From Alphaproteobacteria bacterium (lineage in GTDB: Bacteria > Pseudomonadota > Alphaproteobacteria > Rickettsiales > SXRF01), in contig JANYES010000003.1 of NCBI GenBank assembly GCA_025362975.1, forward strand, positions 148,638 through 212,637: DNA of 64,000 nucleotides, read 5' to 3'. Position 1 is the stretch's first letter; every line of letters starts with the position of its first letter. The notes below the pieces were generated by a model. The model searched no databases. It saw nothing but the letters and a program-made list of their open reading frames with translations, and was not told the DNA's origin. Both the position numbers and the translations under genes were made by a program. Positions 54,377 through 63,101 of this stretch are shown in pieces.

Positions 54377-55059
54377 TGGTACTCCTAAGAGAGAGGTCCT
54401 TGGGTCATAAATGCCCTTGGTGTCCTCTTGCGCCCATATCAAAACGGTTGCCCGTTGAATGGTAAGTCTAAATCGACTGAATCTATTAAAAACGTCCGTA
54501 ACATCTTTGCAGAGTACGGAACGGTAAATTTCTGAAAAACAAAAACTCAACAGCCAACACTTTAGCTAATAGTTAAGAAAATGTCAATATTTTTATTATA
54601 ACGCGAGTATTTATTGTGGAATACTCTAGGGGGTTGATTTTTATATCAAAAAATTATGCACAATTATGTGTGTAAATGATGGTTACGTACCGGAGGTGAA
54701 ATGATTTTACGAAGCCATACCAGCCGGTCGACTCGCTTTTACTATTTACCCAGAAAACCCCGGAATTCCTCACAATTACTGGTTGATATTCGCACTAAAG
54801 TAGTCTAAACGCAGTGCCTGCGAAAAAATTACAATCCCCGTAGAGGGAATTTGCAACGGGAATGTGGGTATTTTTTGGCGTAAGCCTATAAAATTCCCGG
54901 ATAATATAGTGTTGACGAGCGGATTTTATCCTCTCTGCCCGCCATTGCTGTATAATAGATTAAGACTTGATAACAGCACCAACTTAGGTTAGAAACTCAT
55001 TAGTTAAAATTTATTAACCTTCGCTGGCGCACCGGCTAACAATAAACCCAAAGAGTATC
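54377..55059. other. Boundary region between the island and the synthase operon
   Basis: The 683-base AT-rich region holds the island's last leader hairpin (54391-54429) at one end and the leader of the synthase operon at the other. TATAAT occurs at 54951-54956, but no -35 at proper spacing is seen. No gene, tRNA or repeat is recognised between. This marks the right border of the island. Confidence 0.6.
54391..54429 (-). promoter_or_regulatory. Conserved leader hairpin, copy 2
   Basis: AGAGG, CC and GGG (54392-54404) pair with CCC, GG and CCTCT (54414-54428) around TCATAAATG. It lies just upstream of the ribosome site of the gene at 54376 and is homologous to the element at 53409-53447. Confidence 0.6.
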
Positions 55060-56319
55060 ATGGATATTGCACACATCGCCTACGACATCGTCATCGTGCT
55101 GATTACGGTCTACACCGTAAGGCATTATGTCTTTACGCTCAATCGCCTGTACGGCAAGCAGCGCCATCCGTTCGTGGATATCGATACGGCGAACTGGCCG
55201 ACCGTGACCGTGCTCGTTGCCGCGCATAACGAAGAAGCGGTAATCAGCCATTCGCTCGAAGCGCTTGTCAGCGTCAGCTATCCGCAGGATCGCATCAGGG
55301 TTGTAGTGGTGAACGATCGCAGCCAGGATTCCACGGGCGAGATCATCGAAACATATGTAAAGCGTTATCCCGATCGCATTTTCCATTTTAACCGCAAAGA
55401 AGGCAAGCCGGGAAAAGCCGCGGCGTTGAAAGACGCGACGGAGCTGGTAAATAGCGACGTGATCGTGGTGTTCGATGCGGATTACATTCCGGGTCGCGGT
55501 TTGATTAAGCAGATCGTATCTCCGTTCTTCGATCCTGAAATCGGTTTAGTCATGGGCCGCGTGGTGCCGATCAATACGGGCCGTAATTTATTGACGCGTT
55601 TGCTCGATATGGAACGTGCTGGCGGTTATCAGGTGGACCAGCAGGCGCGTATGAACATGGGCTTACTGCCGCAATATGGCGGTACGGTCGGTGGCGTGCG
55701 CATGGCGACGCTGCGCGACGTGGGCGGATGGCTCGACAATACGCTGGCGGAAGATACGGACCTTACCTACCGGGCGCTTTTACGCGGCTGGAAGACGGTG
55801 TATCAAAACCGCTCGGAATGCTATGAGGAAGTGCCTGAGACATGGGCCGTGCGTATTCGCCAGATCATTCGCTGGGCCAAAGGCCACAACCAGTCGCTGC
55901 GCCGTTATACCGGTGAAGTGATGACGAGCAAGAACGTGCGCTTTGCAGAACGCCTCGATGCGTTGTTGCTGTTAGGTGTATATGCGATGTCGTCGGTGAT
56001 TCTGCTGGGCTGGGTGCTTGGCATTTACCTGTTCTACATGGGCGATATGAAAGTGTTTGGCGGCTATCTGCCTATTCTGGCGCTGATTTCGTATTCGGCT
56101 GTGGGTAACAGCGCGGCGTTCTTTGAAATTGCCGCTGCGGTGTATCTCGACGGCGGGAAGAATCGCCTGCGTTTGCTGCCGTTTAACTTCTTCAACTTCA
56201 TGATTTCGACGCTGTCGGTAACGCGCGGCATCGTGACCTATGCGCTTGCCAAACCCGGTAGCCGCGAGAAGTGGGACAAGACCCAGCGCTTCCGTAAACA
56301 ATCCTTTATCGTGAGTTAA
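55060..56319 (+). CDS. Processive family 2 glycosyltransferase (polysaccharide synthase)
   Basis: One N-terminal TM helix, a GT-A domain and three or four C-terminal TM helices give the layout of hyaluronan, PgaC and BcsA-type synthases. The full motif set is present: VLVAAHNEEAVI, VVNDRSQD, FDADY (DxD, near residue 147), AEDTDLTYRAL (TED) and RQIIRWAKG (QxxRW). These residues mark processive inverting synthases that extrude their polymer. No PilZ domain is seen. It is the first gene of an operon, with four bases to the next gene. The sugar is unknown, but the epimerase in the operon suggests an N-acetylhexosamine. Confidence 0.93.
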   Translation: MDIAHIAYDIVIVLITVYTVRHYVFTLNRLYGKQRHPFVDIDTANWPTVTVLVAAHNEEAVISHSLEALVSVSYPQDRIRVVVVNDRSQDSTGEIIETYVKRYPDRIFHFNRKEGKPGKAAALKDATELVNSDVIVVFDADYIPGRGLIKQIVSPFFDPEIGLVMGRVVPINTGRNLLTRLLDMERAGGYQVDQQARMNMGLLPQYGGTVGGVRMATLRDVGGWLDNTLAEDTDLTYRALLRGWKTVYQNRSECYEEVPETWAVRIRQIIRWAKGHNQSLRRYTGEVMTSKNVRFAERLDALLLLGVYAMSSVILLGWVLGIYLFYMGDMKVFGGYLPILALISYSAVGNSAAFFEIAAAVYLDGGKNRLRLLPFNFFNFMISTLSVTRGIVTYALAKPGSREKWDKTQRFRKQSFIVS

Positions 56320-56322
56320 GCC

Positions 56323-57483
56323 ATGTCGCTCTGGACTTTCATGCTGTTTGCAGTGACCATCGGCTTGCTTATCCTGCCGCTGATTCCTGCGTTTCTTGAA
56401 CTCGCCAACCCCACGGACGTCGCTCCGCTGAAAGTGGTGCAGTCGTATGACAACAACCCGATGCATTTTGCGCAAGGCTTCCGCGCATACGTGAACAACC
56501 ATTTCGGGATTAACAGCTTCGGCGACATGTCGGCGGAAAAAAACCGCGGCGGCGTGCTGGCGGATGGCTCGAAATATGAAGTCGTCGGCGAAGACGGCAA
56601 AGTGGTGCTGAATGCATCCAAGGGCAGCGAAAAAATCCTGCTGTCTCCGTATACGATTCGCCTGCCCGATGACGGTTCGTTCGATTCCGAGGCGTTTTCC
56701 AAGACCGGTATCGTCACCGGCAAGAACTGCCGCACACGCGCATTGCTGTGCGACGAAGATATCAATTTCGGGCCGAATAATACGCTCTTGCGCTGGGCGC
56801 ATAGCGAAGGGAACATCAATGTCGGCGACAACAGCATTCTCTACGGGCGTTTGACGGCGAAGAAAACTGTCACGCTCGGCGTGGGCACGGTATTCGAGCG
56901 TCTGCATGCGAACAAAATCGTTATCGGCGCCGAACTTGCGGAAAACGACATGCCGATCGTCTCGCGCACGGAACTGGCTGAGTTGAAAGGCGTGAAGCTG
57001 CAAGCGGAACGCCGCTCGCTTCTGGAAGGCAACCTCGACTTCCCGGCCTACAGCACGTTCGACGGCGACATCGTTGCCGGTAGCACGGCCTTCATTGGCG
57101 ACTACGCGCATATCAAAGGCAGTATCAAAAGTAACGCCCTGAACGACGTTTACCATTATCTGCAGACCAGCGGCGTGCTGGCCGCAGAGGATAAGCGCGC
57201 GGCGCGCTGCGACCTTGGGCACTATGTGCAGATCGACGGATCGGTCATCAGCACGCACGATCTCTACATCGGTGAGCATTGCCGGATCTTTGGCCCGGTT
57301 ATTGCTGAAAACCGGCTCGTCATTCGCAAGGGCACCGTTATCGGCTCTCCTGAAAATCCCTGCACCGTGTCGGCGCCGAACATCGTTATCGAAAGCGGCT
57401 GCGTGATTTACGGGACGCTCTGGGCAGGCAAGCAAGGTCTGGTCGTTGTTGCGCAGCATGAGCAAAAAGGGGTTGCCGCGTGA
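56323..57483 (+). CDS. Membrane-anchored beta-helix protein
   Basis: An N-terminal TM helix (about residues 4-26) is followed by a linker and a long series of short, regularly spaced strands with Gly/Asn turns (FGPNNTLL; INVGDNSILYGRLTAKKTVTLGVGTVFERLHANKIVIG; GHYVQIDGSVISTHDLYIGEHCRIFGPVIAENRLVIRKG; PNIVIESGCVIYGTLWAG), which predicts a beta-helix or bactofilin-like solenoid in the periplasm. In synthase-dependent systems beta-helix proteins can modify or guide the polymer, but no AlgG-like catalytic motif is identified. It overlaps the next gene by four bases. Confidence 0.8.
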   Translation: MSLWTFMLFAVTIGLLILPLIPAFLELANPTDVAPLKVVQSYDNNPMHFAQGFRAYVNNHFGINSFGDMSAEKNRGGVLADGSKYEVVGEDGKVVLNASKGSEKILLSPYTIRLPDDGSFDSEAFSKTGIVTGKNCRTRALLCDEDINFGPNNTLLRWAHSEGNINVGDNSILYGRLTAKKTVTLGVGTVFERLHANKIVIGAELAENDMPIVSRTELAELKGVKLQAERRSLLEGNLDFPAYSTFDGDIVAGSTAFIGDYAHIKGSIKSNALNDVYHYLQTSGVLAAEDKRAARCDLGHYVQIDGSVISTHDLYIGEHCRIFGPVIAENRLVIRKGTVIGSPENPCTVSAPNIVIESGCVIYGTLWAGKQGLVVVAQHEQKGVAA

Positions 57484-58514
57484 AATTTTTGAAGTCGTTT
57501 ACAGTGCTGGCGCTGATGGTGCTGTCTTCAGGCGCGTCCGCGACTGCGCAGGAACTGACGCTCGACCCGGTTTACGTGCGCCCCGACGGCGCGATTATGA
57601 CGTTTACCAGCGGTAATCTCGTCGACCCGTATTTCCCGATTAAATCGCTGCTGATGGCGCATGATAACGGCATGGACATCACTAAGCTGGCATTGCCGTG
57701 GATTAACTGGATGCTGGCGCATCAGGAACCGGACGGGCTGTTTATGCGTTATTGCATCAAGAAGCAGCCCTCAGGCGAAGTCTATGAAGTGTGCGGCCCG
57801 GCGGACGCCGATGACGCGCTGCTGGCCATGTGGATTGAACTGCTGTACCGCATGGCGCCTAAAGGCGGCATGCCGGTTAACTGGAAATTGTCGGCGGATA
57901 AAGCGCAGTATCAGCTCGATAGTATTTTCGATTCGAAGCGCATCCTGTTCTTTATCTCCAAGTCGTTGCAGTCGAGCTTGCTCATGGACAATCTGGAGAT
58001 TTATTCCTCGTTCAAGCGCATTGAAAAAGAAGCCATCCGCATTGGCGACAGCAAAACCGGCATTGATTACCGCGCCAAAGCCGAATATATCCGCAACGGG
58101 ATTGTCGGGAATTTCTGGGATAATAAAAACAAGAGATTTGTCGCCTCCACCCAGAAACGCGACGATACGAGCTTTTATCCCGATACCGTCGTGCAGTTGA
58201 TGCCGATGATGCATAAGCTGCTAATCCCGCAGATCACGTCTTATAATGCGTTCTATAAAAAATGGATGAAATACCACCGCGATGAATGGTTCGCGCTGAT
58301 CGGCAATGACTATCCGTGGGGTTTGCTTGCGGTGTTTGCGGCGAAGCGTAACGATATCAAAACGTCGCATTGCTGGTTGCAGATGGCCACCGCTTATCGC
58401 GGCAGCAATGTGTGGAACGTGCTCGATGAAGTGTCATACCAGATCGTGGAAGCGAAGCTTGAATACAAAAATCTCGATATCGACCCTGAATGCATGGAGG
58501 ATCTCGGTCTATGA
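57480..58514 (+). CDS. Exported six-hairpin glycosidase-like protein
   Basis: A signal peptide (about residues 1-23) precedes a helical protein with aromatic-rich loops and repeated helical hairpins, like an (alpha/alpha)6 barrel. The block CGPADADDALLAMWIEL recalls the DAD region of GH8 enzymes such as BcsZ, but the GH8 catalytic Glu motif is not seen, so the family is left open. Position between synthase and porin genes matches where periplasmic glycanases or deacetylases sit in cellulose and PNAG operons. It overlaps both neighbours by four bases. Confidence 0.78.
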   Translation: MKFLKSFTVLALMVLSSGASATAQELTLDPVYVRPDGAIMTFTSGNLVDPYFPIKSLLMAHDNGMDITKLALPWINWMLAHQEPDGLFMRYCIKKQPSGEVYEVCGPADADDALLAMWIELLYRMAPKGGMPVNWKLSADKAQYQLDSIFDSKRILFFISKSLQSSLLMDNLEIYSSFKRIEKEAIRIGDSKTGIDYRAKAEYIRNGIVGNFWDNKNKRFVASTQKRDDTSFYPDTVVQLMPMMHKLLIPQITSYNAFYKKWMKYHRDEWFALIGNDYPWGLLAVFAAKRNDIKTSHCWLQMATAYRGSNVWNVLDEVSYQIVEAKLEYKNLDIDPECMEDLGL

Positions 58515-59737
58515 CCATTCTCCTTTCAATGGGCACGCGCCCGGAAATCATCAAAATGGCGCCGGTGTACCTCGAGCTGAAAAAGCGCGGCGCGAAGCCG
58601 CTGCTGCTGCATACTGGCCAGCACAGCGATATGGCGGATTCGCTATATAACCTGTTTGGCATGGTGCCGGATTTCCAGATCGACCTGAAGCGCGATATCG
58701 TGCCGACGAAAGACGGTGAGGCAACACCGTCGGACCTCGCGGAACTCAGCTCGGTGTTGCTGTGCGAATGTTCGAAGATTTTGTCGAAAGTAAATCCCTC
58801 GGTGGTGCTGGTGCACGGCGATACGTCGAGCGCGCTGATGATGACGATGGCGGCTTATTATCATAAAGTCAAAATCGCGCATATCGAAGCGGGGCTGCGT
58901 TCATTCGATGAGCATCATCCGTTCCCCGAAGAAAAAAACCGCGTACTGATCGGCCGGCTTGCGCACTGGCACTTTGCGCCGACAACGCGTGCAGCAAACA
59001 ACCTGCGCAGCGAAGGTATTTCCGACGAAACGATTTTTGTGGTAGGCAATACTATCGTACCGGCAGCAATAATGGGTGCGGAACTGTTGGAAAAGCAGCG
59101 CAAGAAAATGCCGGAAAGCGTGCCAGATCTGATCGGCAAGCTTGACAAGCAGATGAAGGGCAAGCGCATGGTGCTCGTCACCAGCCATCGCCGTGAGAAC
59201 CATCAGGACGGGTTGAAATCGGTGGCGAAGGCGGTGCTGGAGTTGTTGCAGACGCAACCGGATACGCTGGTCGTCTGGCCGTTGCATCCGAATCCGAAAG
59301 TGATGAAAATCGTGCAGGACGAAATCGGCACGCTCGAAGGTGAGCTGGCGGAGCGCCTGTATCTGACCAAGCCGCTGTCGTATCCGACGCTGCTGTGGAT
59401 TCTGAAGAATTCATGGGTGGTGCTCACCGATTCCGGAGGCATTCAGGAAGAAGCGGTGTCGCTGAACACGCCGGTGCTGGTGCTGCGCAAAACCACCGAG
59501 CGCCCGGAAGTGATCGAAGTCGGCGCGGGCATGCTGGTCGGCACCGATAGCAAGCGCATTCTCAGCGCGATGGAAAAATTGCACAAGAACCCGAAAGAAT
59601 ATGAAGCGATGCGCAACGTCGCCAATCCGTTCGGCGATGAGCATGTTGCGACACGAATCTGCGACCATTTACTGGAAGCGCTTGAAGGCAAAACGGCCAA
59701 AAAATCTACCAATCCGCGTGAGGCATCTAATGGATAA
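58511..59737 (+). CDS. wecB: UDP-N-acetylglucosamine 2-epimerase (non-hydrolysing)
   Basis: The start MTILLSMGTRPEIIKMAPV and blocks VLVHGDTSSALM, HIEAGLRSFDEHHPFPEEKNR, VTSHRRENHQDGL and LTDSGGIQEEAVSL-x-TPVLVLRKTTERPE are diagnostic. It interconverts UDP-GlcNAc and UDP-ManNAc. ATG 58511 overlaps the upstream stop (ATGA), with GGAGG at 58496-58500; a start at 58490 is less likely. Its place inside the operon suggests that ManNAc, or an acid derived from it, enters the polymer. Confidence 0.95.
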   Translation: MTILLSMGTRPEIIKMAPVYLELKKRGAKPLLLHTGQHSDMADSLYNLFGMVPDFQIDLKRDIVPTKDGEATPSDLAELSSVLLCECSKILSKVNPSVVLVHGDTSSALMMTMAAYYHKVKIAHIEAGLRSFDEHHPFPEEKNRVLIGRLAHWHFAPTTRAANNLRSEGISDETIFVVGNTIVPAAIMGAELLEKQRKKMPESVPDLIGKLDKQMKGKRMVLVTSHRRENHQDGLKSVAKAVLELLQTQPDTLVVWPLHPNPKVMKIVQDEIGTLEGELAERLYLTKPLSYPTLLWILKNSWVVLTDSGGIQEEAVSLNTPVLVLRKTTERPEVIEVGAGMLVGTDSKRILSAMEKLHKNPKEYEAMRNVANPFGDEHVATRICDHLLEALEGKTAKKSTNPREASNG

Positions 59738-61481
59738 AAATAATAAAAAACTGCTCGCCACTTTGACTGCGCTGTCTGCTTTCGGCATGAGTGACGCACT
59801 CGCACACGAGCTTGCGCAAGGGGCATATTCCAACCCGTCCGCCTATAAAGGGAATGCCACCATTGTGGTGGATGACGATGCGGTTGCCGAAGCGCAGGAC
59901 GCAGCGCCCATCCAGAATACCGCACCGCAGGAATCACAGGCGCAAACAGCTGCTGTGCTTGCGCCACAGCCGGTGAACACCGCCCCGGTCTGGATGAACA
60001 ATATGACCTCCATGCCGGGCTATTCGTCACCGGCGCAGTTAGCACCTTCGGCCGGTTCGCCTGCCGTATCTGCGGCTGCACAGGCAGCGGCAACCGAGCC
60101 GAACAACATCAACGTCGCGATCACGAATCCGGCGGGCGCTACGGGCGCAGCCCCGGCGACGGGTGAATTCATTCCGGCAACCGCGCCGAATTATGCGGAA
60201 GCGGGCCTGACTTATTATAACGTGACCAAGAATTACGGGAACACGTTCAGCGAATTCGTCAACGCCCAGTACCAGACGGACCCGTGGAACCGATGGAGCG
60301 CCGGCGTGCAGCATTCGACGGCCTTTAAAGACGAGGGCGAAGCCTTCGCAATCGCCAACACGCATACGTTCAACGAAGACTGGTATAGCGACGTGGGCAT
60401 TGGCGTGGGTTCGGGCGCATCGTTCCTGACACGCGACCGTATCGACGTGGCGATCAACCGCAAATGGCTTGAAAACCGCAACTGGATTACCACGCTCGGC
60501 TTCACCTATGACGATTCAAACAACACCTACAGCGACAAGACGCTTCACCTCGCCACGGCCTATTATTTCCAGACCATGCCGCTTGTGGCACAGGCTGGTT
60601 TCAACCTCAACGATTCCGATCCGGGCAGCGTGATCGCGCCCTCGGGCTTCGGCGCGCTGACCTATGGTTACCAGAAGCACTTCTTCCTCACCGGACGCTA
60701 CGCCATCGCGCGTGAGGCGTATCAGCTGCTGGGCAGCACCGCCAACATCACTAACGGTTTCACCAGCCACACGTTCGACGTCATACTGCGCCAATGGGTG
60801 GGCGACGACTGGGGCTTTAATATCGGCACCGAATATTACACCAACCCGTATTACGACCGTTACGGCGGCACGTTCAGCGTATTCAAAGAATTTGGCGGGC
60901 CAATGTCGAAAAAAGACTTCTTCGACTGGTCCGATTCGGCAAGCGGCAACAAACCGAACGGTTTCTATTTCGCCCCATATGTCGGCGGCGATTACCAGTA
61001 TACGTGGGTTAATTACGCTAAATCCGGCGGCATCGACTACGGCGATATTTTCGAAAGCTCGCTTAATGGCGGCGATGTGCATGTCGGTGCGCGCATTCAC
61101 AAATATCTCGGCTTTGAAGGCAGCTATTACGACACCGCAAGCGCAGGCAGATCCAACGTGCTTGGCACCGGCATCAAAACCGGCATCAAGTTCAGCGGCG
61201 AAACGCTTGACGCGATGGGCTACCTGCCGGTTGAACAGACCAATGCCGAGCTGATCGGCGTACTCGGCGTGGCGCGCGCCACGGTGAAAGACACCGCCAA
61301 AGGCGGCGGTTTCACGGTGCGTGACAACGGTGCTGAATACGAACCGCGCGTCGGCGCCGGTGCGCAGTACTGGGTGAGCGACAGGCTCAACGTGCGCGGT
61401 TTGCTGACCTATCAGGATTCAGGCTTCGAAGGTTTCGACAACACGCTGATCACCAATGTCGGCGTGAACTATAAATTCTAA
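59730..61481 (+). CDS. Outer-membrane protein with two tandem beta-barrels (YaiO-like + OmpA-like)
   Basis: A signal peptide (ending ALAH, about residue 26) precedes an Ala/Pro/Gln-rich linker (to about residue 150). Then comes a first barrel of about 12 strands (about 155-395, YaiO-like: AGLTYYNVTKNYG; NWITTLGFTYDDSN; FNIGTEYYTNPYYD), and a second, OmpA-like barrel (about 415-583: FYFAPYVGGDYQYTWV ... ITNVGVNYKF with terminal Phe). ATG 59730 overlaps the epimerase stop and follows TGAGG by six bases. It is the likely exit pore or surface anchor. Domain limits were judged by eye. Confidence 0.82.
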   Translation: MDKNNKKLLATLTALSAFGMSDALAHELAQGAYSNPSAYKGNATIVVDDDAVAEAQDAAPIQNTAPQESQAQTAAVLAPQPVNTAPVWMNNMTSMPGYSSPAQLAPSAGSPAVSAAAQAAATEPNNINVAITNPAGATGAAPATGEFIPATAPNYAEAGLTYYNVTKNYGNTFSEFVNAQYQTDPWNRWSAGVQHSTAFKDEGEAFAIANTHTFNEDWYSDVGIGVGSGASFLTRDRIDVAINRKWLENRNWITTLGFTYDDSNNTYSDKTLHLATAYYFQTMPLVAQAGFNLNDSDPGSVIAPSGFGALTYGYQKHFFLTGRYAIAREAYQLLGSTANITNGFTSHTFDVILRQWVGDDWGFNIGTEYYTNPYYDRYGGTFSVFKEFGGPMSKKDFFDWSDSASGNKPNGFYFAPYVGGDYQYTWVNYAKSGGIDYGDIFESSLNGGDVHVGARIHKYLGFEGSYYDTASAGRSNVLGTGIKTGIKFSGETLDAMGYLPVEQTNAELIGVLGVARATVKDTAKGGGFTVRDNGAEYEPRVGAGAQYWVSDRLNVRGLLTYQDSGFEGFDNTLITNVGVNYKF

Positions 61482-61509
61482 CGGCAGATGAACGACAAGG
61501 ATTAAAAAA

Positions 61510-62304
61510 ATGAAACAGAAATTCGTCCGTTATTTTAATAGCCAGGGCAAGGTGATTCCGATGCACCATGCCTTCAAAACGATTTCGCTGAGCAGCGTGT
61601 CGCGCATGAGCGCGGTGGTGCTGCCTGTGTTTTTCCTTGCCGTGCTCTGGTTATTCATGCCCTATATTTTTGAACTCTGGGGCAATATTTTCAGCTTCTG
61701 GATGGATCATATTTACGGTGGGCAGGTAGGCTACATCACCCAGACTGTGCTTGGGCAGGATTTGTCGCTACCGTATCCGATGCTGTCGGCAGAAAACCCT
61801 ACGAAATACGCGGTGTGGATGAATCTAGTGTTGTGCATGGTCGTTTTCCTCGTGAGCTTTTTGCTGCCGAAACGCGCGATGCCGATTACGTATCTTTTCC
61901 GCACGCTGATGTTGATTCAGGCCTCGGCCTCGGTGCAGCGTTTGCTGTCGCCGGGTTTCTTCCCGTATACGCTGGAACTCTATGTTCAGAACATGATGAT
62001 GACCTGCGTATACACGCTGATGGTGTTGCCGCCGCTGCTCGGCCTTGTGTATTTCATTTTCGATTTCCCGATCAGCCGAAAAATTATTCTTACCTGCTTT
62101 ATGCTGGCCTATTACATTGTGTTCCTGCCGTGCCAGTACATGCTGCACGCGTTTATCATCCATGAGTTCACGCTGCTGTTTATGCCGCTGATGTACATCT
62201 TTTTCGGTATGCTTCTGGATGTGCTCGGCTTTGTCTGCATTTACTCCTTCGGGATGAGCTGGCACAGCAAACCCGAAGCACTGCAGGGCAGGGGTGCTAA
62301 TTAG
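61510..62304 (+). CDS. Polytopic inner-membrane protein of unknown family
   Basis: The 264-residue protein has about six or seven TM helices and few charged residues outside them. It starts MKQKFVRYF with AAGG nine bases before. No motif is recognised. It lies 28 bases after the barrel gene in the same operon and could be a modifying enzyme, a flippase-like partner of the synthase or an anchoring factor. A YIP1-like fold is possible but not supported by a clear motif. Confidence 0.75.
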   Translation: MKQKFVRYFNSQGKVIPMHHAFKTISLSSVSRMSAVVLPVFFLAVLWLFMPYIFELWGNIFSFWMDHIYGGQVGYITQTVLGQDLSLPYPMLSAENPTKYAVWMNLVLCMVVFLVSFLLPKRAMPITYLFRTLMLIQASASVQRLLSPGFFPYTLELYVQNMMMTCVYTLMVLPPLLGLVYFIFDFPISRKIILTCFMLAYYIVFLPCQYMLHAFIIHEFTLLFMPLMYIFFGMLLDVLGFVCIYSFGMSWHSKPEALQGRGAN

Positions 62305-62443
62305 CCAAGTAATTACCTGTATTAACTAAAAAAATTAAATTTGTAATTTAGACATTTTCGACTGGAAAATTCCTGAAATTATGATAAAAGTTCAAACCTT
62401 AATAAAGTTTAACAAATAAGACGCAAACAAGTAGGAAAATAAA

Positions 62444-62905
62444 ATGAAAAACTTCTCGGGTACTCTCGCTTTCGTAATCTGCTTCATGATCGGTTGCCTC
62501 TTTCTTTATTGGGCAGTGGAATACTGGGTTTACAACAGCTTTGATGGCAATCGCTACGAACTCTCAAAAATTCAGGTCAGCAACAGCGATTCGCTCAGCA
62601 CGTGGGTTCTCGACAAGCGCACCGGCGGTTTGGAATATTGCACCAAATCCTACGACAAAATGGACCATTTCGTTTGCATTAAATCCGTCGTGATCGAAGC
62701 TAAAGACTACTCCGATCAGGCTGAACCGCTGAAGACGCTGCAGACCCCGGGCACCGCTACGGACGCTTCCGGCACGGCAGCCGCATCGGGCACCGCAATG
62801 GATGCTTCAGGCACCGCTCAGGCATCGGGCACCGCAACTGCCACTGGCACCGCCCAGGCGACCGCTCCGAGTCAGAAAGCTAGCGAACCAGCAAAAAAGC
62901 ACTAA
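62444..62905 (+). CDS. Small anchored protein with SGTA repeats
   Basis: The 153-residue protein has one N-terminal TM helix (about residues 6-28), a globular part with two Cys (YCTKS; FVCIK), and a C-terminal low-complexity tail with repeated A-SGTA units (GTATDASGTA, ASGTAMDASGTA, ASGTATATGTA), ending in KKH. The helix is followed by an extracytoplasmic domain. AGGA precedes the ATG by seven bases. A hairpin at 62946-62967 follows the stop. Function unknown; the link to the polysaccharide operon is by position only, across 139 bases. Confidence 0.75.
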   Translation: MKNFSGTLAFVICFMIGCLFLYWAVEYWVYNSFDGNRYELSKIQVSNSDSLSTWVLDKRTGGLEYCTKSYDKMDHFVCIKSVVIEAKDYSDQAEPLKTLQTPGTATDASGTAAASGTAMDASGTAQASGTATATGTAQATAPSQKASEPAKKH

Positions 62906-62945
62906 TTACAATACGATAACCTAATTTTTTGCGCCTACCTATACC

Positions 62946-62967
62946 CGGCACTTACCACTAAGTGTCG
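62946..62967 (+). terminator. Hairpin after the SGTA-repeat gene
   Basis: CGGCACTTA pairs with TAAGTGTCG (nine pairs, one G-U) around CCAC and is followed by AGTATTTCTTG, a weak U-rich tract. Confidence 0.55.
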
Positions 62968-63101
62968 AGTATTTCTTGTTAAAAAATTAATATCTTCATA
63001 ATTCATTAAAAATTTGGTATTCTAGACGGGTTCTGAGGTTTTTTTGGGTGTGCATTTTCGCGCATTCCAAATCCCTCATCCCTCCGCAAGGAGTCAGTCT
63101 A

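Noticed and set aside
50400..54700. The island as an assembly chimera with planctomycete DNA
   Set aside because: Not excluded, but the REP-like repeat shared with 14.1 kb and the continuation of polysaccharide genes on both sides make true insertion more likely; read data would decide.
54912..54956. TTGACG (54912) with TATAAT (54951) as a promoter
   Set aside because: The spacing is 33 bases, twice the usual distance, so the two cannot act as one sigma70 promoter.
55972..57465. A 497-codon open frame on the minus strand across the synthase and beta-helix genes
   Set aside because: It is antisense to two genes with clear family motifs, and its Arg/His/Ala-rich product looks like the shadow of a biased reading frame.
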